DNA of 64,000 nucleotides from Palaemon carinicauda. Lineage: Eukaryota > Arthropoda > Malacostraca > Decapoda > Palaemonidae. Positions 55,006-64,000 of the stretch are shown in pieces. The stretch's first letter is position 1; each line of letters starts with the position of its first letter. Under the pieces are notes generated by a model, which worked only from the letters and a program-made list of their open reading frames with translations, was not told the DNA's origin and ran no database searches. The position numbers and the translations under genes are program-made. The DNA lies in contig NC_090739.1 in the NCBI RefSeq assembly GCF_036898095.1, positions 62,638,842-62,702,841 on the forward strand, written 5' to 3'.

Positions 55006-58000
55006 CTCACCCCTTGCATTAGAAGTTCTTTGACCTCTTTTTAGCTCCCACACCCCTTGCATTTGAAATACTTTGTCCTCTTTTTAGCTCCCCACACCCC
55101 TTGCATTAGAAGTTCTTTGACCTCTTTTTAGCTCCTACACCCCTTGCATTAGAAGTTCTTTGACCTCTTTTTAGCTCCCACACCCCTTGCATTAGAAGTT
55201 CTTTGACCTCTTTTTAGCTCCCACACCCCTTGCATTAGAAGTTGCTTTGACCTCTTTTAGCTCCCACACCCCTTGCATTAGAAGTTCTTTGACCTCTTTT
55301 AGCTCCCACACCCCTTGCATTAGAAGTTCTTTGACCTCTTTTAGCTCCCACACCCCTTGCATTAGAAGTTCTTTGACCTCTTTTAGCTCCCACACCCCTT
55401 GCATTAGAAGTTCTTTGACCTCTTTTAGCTCCCACACCCCTTGCATTAGAAGTTCTTTGACCTCTTTTTAGCTCCCACACCCCTTGCATTAGAAGTTCTT
55501 TGACCTCTTTTTAGCTTCCCCACACCCCTTGCATTAGAAGTTCTTTGACCTCTTTTTAGCTCCCACACCCCTTGCATTAGAAGTTCTTTGACCTCTTTTT
55601 AGCTCCCACACCCCTTGCATTAGAAGTTCTTTGACCTCTTTTTAGCTTCCCCACCCCTTGCATTAGAAGTTCTTTGACCTCTTTTTAGCTCCCACACCCC
55701 TTGCATTAGAAGTTCTTTGACCTCTTTTTAGCTCCCCACCCCTTGCATTAGAAGTTCTTTGACCTCTTTTTAGCTCCCACACCCCTTGCATTAGAAGTTC
55801 TTTGACCTCTTTTTAGCTCCCCCACCCCTTGCATTAGAAGTTCTTTGACCTCTTTTTAGCTCCCACACCCCTTGCATTAGAAGTTCTTTGACCTCTTTTT
55901 AGCTCCCTACACCCCTTGCATTAGAAGTTCTTTGACCTCTTTTTAGCTCCCACACCCCTTGCATTAGAAGTTCTTTGACCTCTTTTTAGCTCCCACACCC
56001 CTTGCATTAGAAGTTCTTTGACCTCTTTTTAGCTCTCACACCCCTTGCATTAGAAGTTCTTTGACCTCTTTTTAGCTCCCACACCCCTTGCATTAGAAGT
56101 TCTTTGACCTCTTTTAGCTCCCACACCCTTGCATTAGAAGTTCTTTGACCTCTTTTAGCTCCCACACCCCTTGCATTAGAAGTTCTTTGACCTCTTTTAG
56201 CTCCCACACCCTTGCATTAGAAGTTCTTTGACCTCTTTTAGCTCCCACACCCCTTGCATTAGAAGTTCTTTGACCTCTTTTAGCTCCCACACCCCTTGCA
56301 TTAGAAGTTCTTTGACCTCTTTTTAGCTCCCACACCCCTTGCATTAGAAGTTCTTTGACCTCTTTTTAGCTTCCCACACCCCTTGCATTAGAAGTTCTTT
56401 GACCTCTTTTTAGCTCCCACACCCCTTGCATTAGAAGTTCTTTGACCTCTTTTTAGCTCCCACACCCCTTGCATTAGAAGTTCTTTGACCTCTTTTTAGC
56501 TTCCCCACCCCTTGCATTAGAAGTTCTTTGACCTCTTTTTAGCTCCCACACCCCTTGCATTAGAAGTTCTTTGACCTCTTTTTAGCTCCCACACCCCTTG
56601 CATTAGAAGTTCTTTGACCTCTTTTTAGCTCCCACACCCCTTGCATTAGAAGTTCTTTGACCTCTTTTTAGCTCCCACACCCCTTGCATTAGAAGTTCTT
56701 TGACCTCTTTTTAGCTCCCACACCCCTTGCATTAGAAGTTCTTTGACCTCTTTTTAGCTCCCACACCCCTTGCATTAGAAGTTCTTTGACCTCTTTTTAG
56801 CTCCCACACCCCTTGCATTAGAAGTTCTTTGACCTCTTTTTAGCTCTCACACCCCTTGCATTAGAAGTTCTTTGACCTCTTTTTAGCTCCCACACCCCTT
56901 GCATTAGAAGTTCTTTGACCTCTTTTTAGCTCTCAAACCCCTTGCATTAGAAGTTCTTTGACCTCTTTTTAGCTCCCACACCCCTTGCATTAGAAGTTCT
57001 TTGACCTCTTTTTAGCTCTCACACCCCTTGCATTAGAAGTTCTTTGACCTCTTTTTAGCTCCCACACCCCTTGCATTAGAAGTTCTTTGACCTCTTTTTA
57101 GCTCCCACACCCCTTGCATTAGAAGTTCTTTGACCTCTTTTTAGCTCCCACACCCCTTGCATTAGAAGTTCTTTGACCTCTTTTTAGCTCCCACACCCCT
57201 TGCATTAGAAGTTCTTTGACCTCTTTTTAGCTTCCCCACCCCTTGCATTAGAAGTTCTTTGACCTCTTTTTAGCTCCCACACCCCTTGCATTAGAAGTTC
57301 TTTGACCTCTTTTTAGCTCCCCACCCCTTGCATTAGAAGTTCTTTGACCTCTTTTTAGCTCCCACACCCCTTGCATTAGAAGTTCTTTGACCTCTTTTTA
57401 GCTCCCCCACCCCTTGCATTAGAAGTTCTTTGACCTCTTTTTAGCTCCCACACCCCTTGCATTAGAAGTTCTTTGACCTCTTTTAGCTGCCACACCCCTT
57501 GCATTAGAAGTTCTTTGACCTCTTTTTAGCTGCCACACCCCTTGCATTAGAAGTTCTTTGACCTCTTTTTAGCTCCACACCCCTTGCATTAGAAGTTCTT
57601 TGACCTCTTTTTAGCTCCCACACCCCTTGCATTAGAAGTTCTTTGACCTCTTTTTAGCTCTCACACCCCTTGCATTAGAAGTTCTTTGACCTCTTTTTAG
57701 CTCCCACACCCCTTGCATTAGAAGTTCTTTGACCTCTTTTTAGCTCCCACACCCCTTGCATTAGAAGTTCTTTGACCTCTTTTTAGCTCCCACACCCCTT
57801 GCATTAGAAGTTCTTTGACCTCTTTTTAGCTCCCACACCCTTGCATTAGAAGTTCTTTGACCTCTTTTTAGCTCTCACACCCCTTGCATTAGAAGTTCTT
57901 TGACCTCTTTTTAGCTCCCACACCCCTTGCATTAGAAGTTCTTTGACCTCTTTTTAGCTCTCACACCCCTTGCATTAGAAGTTCTTTGACCTCTTTTTAG

Positions 58001-61000
58001 CTCCCACACCCCTTGCATTAGAAGTTCTTTGACCTCTTTTAGCTCCCACACCCCTTGCATTAGAAGTTCTTTGACCTCTTTTTAGCTCCCACACCCCTTG
58101 CATTAGAAGTTCTTTGACCTCTTTTTAGCTCCCCACCCCTTGCATTAGAAGTTCTTTGACCTCTTTTTAGCTCACACCCCTTGCATTAGAAGTTCTTTGA
58201 CCTCTTTTTAGCCCCCACCCCTTGCATTAGAAGTTCTTTGACCTCTTTTTAGCTCCCCACCCCTTGCATTAGAAGTTCTTTGACCTCTTTTTAGCTCCCA
58301 CCCCTTGCATTAGAAGTTCTTTGACCTCTTTTTAGCTCCTCACCCCTTGCATTAGAAGTTGTTTGACCTCTTTTTAGCTCCCACACCCCTTGCATTAGAA
58401 GTTCTTTGACCTCTTTTTAGCTCCCCCACCCCTTGCATTAGAAGTTCTTTGACCTCTTTTTAGCTCCCCCACCCCTTGCATTAGAAGTTTTTGACCTCTT
58501 TTTAGCTCCCCACCCCTTGCATTAGAAGTTCTTTGACCTCTTTTTAGCTCCCACACCCCTTGCATTAGAAGTTCTTTGACCTCTTTTTAGCTCCCACACC
58601 CCTTGCATTAAGAAGTTCTTTGACCTCTTTTTAGCTCCCACACCCCTTGCATTAGAAGTTCTTTGACCTCTTTTTAGCTCCCACACCCCTTGCATTAGAA
58701 GTTCTTTGACCTCTTTTTAGCTCCCACACCCCTTGCATTAGAAGTTCTTTGACCTCTTTTTAGCTCCCACACCCCTTGCATTAGAAGTTCTTTGACCTCT
58801 TTTTAGCTCCCACACCCCTTGCATTAGAAGTTCTTTGACCTCTTTTTAGCTCCCACACCCCTTGCATTAGAAGTTCTTTGACCTCTTTTTAGCTCCCACA
58901 CCCCTTGCATTAGAAGTTCTTTGACCTCTTTTTAGCTCCCACACCCCTTGCATTAGAAGTTCTTTGACCTCTTTTTAGCTCCCACACCCCTTGCATTAGA
59001 AGTTCTTTGACCTCTTTTTAGCTTCCCCACCCCTTGCATTAGAAGTTCTTTGACCTCTTTTTAGCTCCCACACCCCTTGCATTAGAAGTTCTTTGACCTC
59101 TTTTTAGCTCCCCACCCCTTGCATTAGAAGTTCTTTGACCTCTTTTTAGCTCCCACACCCCTTGCATTAGAAGTTCTTTGACCTCTTTTTAGCTCCCACA
59201 CCCCTTGCATTAGAAGTTCTTTGACCTCTTTTTAGCTCCCACACCCCTTGCATTAGAAGTTCTTTGACCTCTTTTTAGCTCCCACACCCCTTGCATTAGA
59301 AGTTCTTTGACCTCAGCTCCCACACCCCTTGCATTAGAAGTTCTTTGACCTCTTTTTACCTTCCCCACCCCTTGAATTACAAGTTCTTTGACCTCTTTTT
59401 AGCTCTCACACCCCTTGCATTAGAAGTTCTTTGACCTCTTTTTAGCTCTCACACCCCTTGCATTACAAGTTCTTTGACCTCTTTTTAGCTCTCACAACCC
59501 TTGCATTAGAAGTTCTTTGACCTCTTTTTAGCTCCCACACCCTTTGCATTAGAAGTTCTTTGACCTCTTTTTAGCACTCACACCCCTTGCATTAGAAGTT
59601 CTTTGACCTCTTTTTAGCTTCCCCACCCCTTGCATTAGAAGTTCTTTGACCTCTTTTTAGCTCCCACACCCCTTGCATTAGAAGTTCTTTGACCTCTTTT
59701 TAGCTTCCCCACCCCTTGCATTAGAAGTTCTTTGACCTCTTTTTAGCTCCCACACCCCTTGTATTAGAAGTTCTTTGACCTCTTTTTAGCTCCCCCACCC
59801 CTTGCATTAGAAGTTCTTTGACCTCTTTTTAGCTCCCACACCCCTTGCATTAGAAGTTCTTTGACCTCTTTATAGCTCCCCCACCCCTTGCATTAGAAGT
59901 TCTTTGACCTCTTTTTAGCTGCCACACCCCTTGCATTAGAAGTTCTTTGACCTCTTTTTAGCTCCCACACCCCTTGCATTAGAAGTTCTTTGACCTCTTT
60001 TTAGCATCCCCACCCCTTGCATTAGAAGTTCTTTGACCTCTTTTTAGCTCTCACACCCCTTGCATTAGAAGTTCTTTGACCTCTTTTTAGCTCCCACACC
60101 CCTTGCATTAGAAGTTCTTTGACCTCTTTTTAGCTCTCACACCCCTTGCATTAGAAGTTCTTTGACCTCTTTTTAACTCCCACACCCCTTGCATTAGAGG
60201 ATCTTTGACCTCTTTTTAGCTCCCACAACCCTTGCATTAGAAGTTCTTTGACTTCTTTTTAGCTCTCACACCCCTTGCATTAGAAGTTCTTTGACCTCTT
60301 TTTAGCTCCCGCATCCCTTGCATTAGAAGTTCTTTGACCTCCTTTTAGCTCTCACACCCCTTGCATTAGAAGTTCTTTGACCTCTTTTTAGCTCCCACAC
60401 CCCTAGCATTAGAAGTTCTTTGACCTCTTTTAAGCTCTCACACCCCTTGCATTAGAAGTTCTTTGACCTCTTTTTAGCTCCCACACCCCTTGCATTAGAA
60501 GTTATTTGACCTCATTTTAGCTTCCCCACCTCTTGCATTAGAAGTTCTTTAACCTCTTTTTAGCTCTCACACCCCTTGCATAAGAAGTTCTTTGACCTCT
60601 TTTTAGCCCTCACACCCCTTGCATTAGAAGTTCTTTGACCTCTTTTTAGCTCCCGCACCCCTTGCATTAGAAGTTCTTTGACCTCTTTTTAGCTCCCCCA
60701 CCCCTGGCATTAGAAGTTCTTTGACCTCTTTTTAGCTTCCTCACTCCTTGCATTAGAAGTTGTTTGACCTCTTTTTAGCTCTCACACCCCTTGCATTAGA
60801 AATTCTTTGACCTCTTTTTAGCTCCCACACCCCTTGCATTAGAAGTTATTTGACCTCTTTTTAGCTCCCCCACCCCTTGCATTAGAAGTTTTTTTACCTC
60901 TTTTTAGCTCCCCCACCCCTTGCATTAGAAGTTCTTTGACCTCTTTTTAGCTCCCACACCCCTTGCATTAGAAGTTATTTGACCTCATTTTAGCTTCCCC

Positions 61001-63175
61001 ACCTCTTGCATTAGAAGTTCTTTGACCTCTTTTTAGCTCTCACACCCCTTCCATAAGAAGTTCTTTGACCTCTTTTTAGCCCTCACACCCCTTGCATTAG
61101 AAGTTCTATGACCTCTTTTTAGCTCCCACATCCCTTGCATTAGAAGTTCTTTGACCTCTTTTTAGCTCCCCCACCCCTTGCATTAGAAGTTCTTTGACCT
61201 CTTTTTAGCTTCCTCACCCCTTGCATTAGAAGTTGTTTGACCTCTTTTTAGCTCCCACACCCCTTGCATTAGAAATTCTTTGACCTCTTTTTAGCTCCCA
61301 CACCCCTTGCATTAGAAGTTCTTTGACCTCTTTTTAGCTTCCCCACCCCTTGCATTAGAAGTTTTTTTACCTCTTTTTAGCTCCCCCACGCCTTGCATTA
61401 GAAGTTTTTTTTACCTCTTTTTAGCTCCCCCACCCCTTGCATAAGAAGTTCTTTGACCTCTTTTTAGCTCCCACACTCCTTGCATTAGAAGTTCTTTGAC
61501 CTCTTTTTAGCTCCCACACCACTAGCATTAGAAGTTCTTTGACCTCTTTTCAGCTCCCACACCCCTTGCATTAGAAGTTCTTTGACCTTTTTTTAGCTCC
61601 CACACCCCTTGCATTAGAAGTTTTTTGACCTCTTTTTAGCTTCCCCACCCCTTGCATTAGAAGTTCTTTGACCTCTTTTTAGCTCCTACACCCCTTGCAT
61701 TAGAAGTTCTTTGACCTCTTTCTAGCTCCCACACCCCTTGCATTAGAAGTTCTTTGACCTTTTTTAGCTCCCACACCCCTTGCATTAGAAGTTCTTTGAC
61801 CTCTTTTTAGCTTCCCCACCCCTTGCATTAGAAGTTCTTTGACCTCTTTTTAGCTCTCACACCCCTTGCATTAGAAGTTCTTTGACCTCTTTTTAGCTTC
61901 CACACCGCTTGCATTTGAAGTTCTTTGACCTCTTTTTAGCTCCCACACCCTTTGCATTAGAAGTTCTTTGACCTCATTTTAGCTTCCCTACCCCTTGCAT
62001 TAGAAGTTCTTTGACCTCTTTTTAGCTCCCACAACCCTTGCATTAGAAGTTCATTGACCTCTTTTTAGCTCTCACACCCCTTGCATTAGAAGTTCTTTGA
62101 CCTCTTTTTAGCTCCCACACCCCTAGCATTAGAAGTTCTTTGACCTCTTTTTAGCTTCCCCACCCCTTGCATTAGAAGTTTTTTTTACCTCTTTTTAGCT
62201 CCCACACCCCTTGCATTAGAAGTTCTTTGACCTCTTTTTAGCTCTCACACCCCTTGCATTAGAAGTTCTTTGACCTCTTTTTAGCTTCCCTACCCCTTGC
62301 ATTAGAAGTTCTTTGGCCTCTTTTTAGCTTCCACACCCCTTGCATTAGAAGTTCTTTGACCTCTTTTTAGCTCCCACACCCATTGCATTAGAAGTTCTTT
62401 GACCTCTTTTTAGCTCCCACACCCCTTGCATTAGAAGATCTTTGACCTCTTTTTAGCTCCCACACCCCTTGCATTAGAAGTTCTTTGACCTGTTTTTAGC
62501 TCCCACACCTCTAGCATTAGAGGTTTTTTGACATCTTTTTAGCTCCCACACTTCTAGCATTAGAAGTTCTTTGACCTCTTTTTAGCTCCCACACATCTAG
62601 CATTAGAAGTACTTTGACCTCTTTTTAGCTCCCACACATCAAGCATTAGAAGTTCTTTGACTTCTTTTTAGCTCCCACACCTCTAGCATTAGAAATTCTT
62701 TGACCTCTTTTTAGCTCCCACACCTCTAGCATTAGAAGTTCTTTGACCTCTCTTTAGCTCCCACACCTCTAGCATTAGAAGTTCTTTGACTTCTTTTTAG
62801 ATCTCACACCTCTAGCATTAGAAGTTCTTTGACCTCTTTTTAGCTCCCACACCTCTAGCATTAGAAGTTCTTTGACTTCTGTTTAGCTGCCACACCTCTA
62901 GCATTAGAAGTTTTTTGACCTCTTTTCAGCTCCCTTACCTCAAGCATTAGAAGTTCTTCGACCTCTCTTTATAGCTCCGACACCTCTAATATTAGAAGTT
63001 CTTTGACCTCTCTCTTTAGCTCCCACACTTCTAGCATTAGAAGTTCTTTGACATATATTTCTAGGTTCCATACTTTTAGCATTAGAGGGTCTTCGATCTA
63101 TATTTTGTGATGCCTTACTTCTAGCATTAGAGCCTCTCTATTTTTAGGTGTCTTGCCTCTGGCATTAGAGGCTCC
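55006..63175. repeat. Minisatellite/satellite array, 43-bp unit, ~190 copies
   Basis: A head-to-tail array of a unit reading TTGCATTAGAAGTTCTTTGA then CCTCTTTTTAGCTCCCACAC then CCC (43 bp; variants 40-45). It covers 8.17 kb without a foreign insertion. Variants cluster: 42-bp units lacking one T (CCTCTTTTAGC) at 55250-55445 and 56105-56290; CTCTCACAC, CTTCCCCAC and CTCCCCCAC forms scattered; units with CTCTAGCATT replacing CCCTTGCATT from about 62490. The left edge is abrupt while the right edge (62490-63175) decays gradually. Long open frames on both strands are by-products of a repeat lacking stops in some frames. Confidence 0.98.
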
Positions 63176-64000
63176 TCTTCGCTGTTCTCTCCTGTTTTCT
63201 AGTTTTCAAGATCTTCTTTCATTAGATTATCTGTTTCTTTCGAGGTTTCATTGACTCTTTTCCTTAGTTCGTCAGTGTCCTTCTAGATTTCAAAGGAGAT
63301 TTCAGTGCCGCGAGTCCTCACTTCATCAGATTCCTCAGGGAAATCGAAAGCATTTATTCTTTACCTATCTGGGCAATGAGTAAAGAGATGAATACTATCG
63401 ATTTCTCCGCATACACTATCATGCCAAAGTAAAACACGAGCAACATGATATATTTACCAATGTCGTCTGGATATGTCCTTACTTCAATGGCGTATTTTGG
63501 AACAATCCTGTTGAAGAACTACACGTCACTCACCGTTCAGTTGAACCATTCTGCCTCCATCCTCATTCCCCGCAATCCGTTTTTGCACCGATACAAAGCC
63601 TCGTACTTTTTCCATGAGTCTCCTTTAATAAGACATAGTCGCAAAAGCCCAATCAAAGGATCCTTCAAGGCGCATACATTATGATCTTCAAAGCTCAGCT
63701 ACCAAGGGAAGCTCCCGTGTCTTTCTATAGGTCGGGCGAAATTAAACGAACGATCGGCAACTTCGGCAGCAACCAAAACCATCAGTAGTTTATGGTGCTC
63801 CGAAGACGTACAACATAATTCTTACTGGCAGCTTCCTATTCTGCCAGAACGCGATCCCTGTGAGTTAAGTGAAATCCTTCTCCCAGTCATCAACTCATTT
63901 CCTCTTACTCCTATTGACGCGCAATTCTTTGGTTAGATTTCGCCAGCTACATACAGATAATGTGAGGTGTTGCAGGCTACGTTTGAAAAAATGAAGATCA
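63176..64000. other. Flank of satellite, no supported gene
   Basis: A 79-codon open frame at 63445-63684 (+) has no recognisable domain, splice context or homologous look. The region has balanced base composition unlike the AT-rich intergenic DNA, so it may be part of a gene or an old transposon entering from the right, but I cannot name it. Confidence 0.4.

Noticed and set aside
55192..56344. Repetitive proteins encoded in the satellite (ELKEVKELLMQG-type units)
   Set aside because: They appear only where units of 42 bp keep the frame, on both strands and in several frames; no start context, and the array interrupts them.
55006..63175. CRISPR array
   Set aside because: The units are contiguous without unique spacers, and the context is eukaryotic.
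63445..63684. 79-codon open frame
   Set aside because: No domain, no splice or promoter context; length compatible with chance.

Overview
The window reads as nuclear DNA of a decapod-like crustacean (shrimp, prawn, crab or lobster group). This is an inference. It rests on spliceosomal introns with GT/AG borders, very long (AC)n, (AT)n, (GT)n and (ATT)n microsatellites, several full-length DIRS1-like tyrosine-recombinase retrotransposons (established as widespread in Decapoda), and interspersed repeats of a type I associate with shrimp genomes. Nothing bacterial, and no rRNA, tRNA gene or CRISPR array, was seen. Percentages and identities quoted are by-eye comparisons, not computed alignments.

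Layout. 1-1220: intergenic DNA with a SINE-like repeat. 1221-7820: DIRS-like element A (broken). 7821-11550: much older, degenerate DIRS-like element D. 12391-28459: one host gene on the + strand, of which the last four coding exons (2,307 codons before the stop) are visible; the 5' exons are not. It encodes a large, mostly disordered, Ser/Lys-rich protein with basic helical exons near the C-terminus and may be CPLANE1/C5orf42-like (uncertain). The intron between its second and third visible exons holds DIRS-like element B (19273-26035), whose three ORFs are intact and whose inverted terminal repeats look identical. 28460-31435: AT-rich intergenic DNA. 31436-37902: DIRS-like element C (intact ORF1, two deletions in the RT reading frame).

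38289-54500 is a patchwork of microsatellites and mobile DNA: a Ty3/gypsy LTR retrotransposon of CsRn1-like type with 254-bp LTRs and a 4-bp target duplication (39740-44176), a diverged tandem array of about 1-kb units (44490-47660) carrying a PIF/Harbinger-like foldback MITE, a LINE 3' end whose tail is an (AAT)n microsatellite, three identical 89-bp modules in alternating orientation inside microsatellites (49296-50144), and a short hAT relic with an 8-bp target duplication (51499-52922). 55006-63175 is an 8.2-kb tandem array of a 43-bp unit, about 190 copies, near-homogeneous at its left and decaying at its right end. The final 0.8 kb holds no gene I can support.

How parts relate. The three DIRS-like elements share one plan: ORF1 (Gag-like, N-terminal Cys/His motif), then RT-RNase H-methyltransferase-like ORF2, then an overlapping tyrosine recombinase ORF3, bounded by inverted terminal repeats with an internal complementary region that reproduces the two outer termini joined at an oligo-T. 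This is the DIRS1 arrangement thought to template a circular intermediate that the recombinase inserts without target duplication. A and C belong to one subfamily, B to another. The single host gene is the only clear cellular gene.
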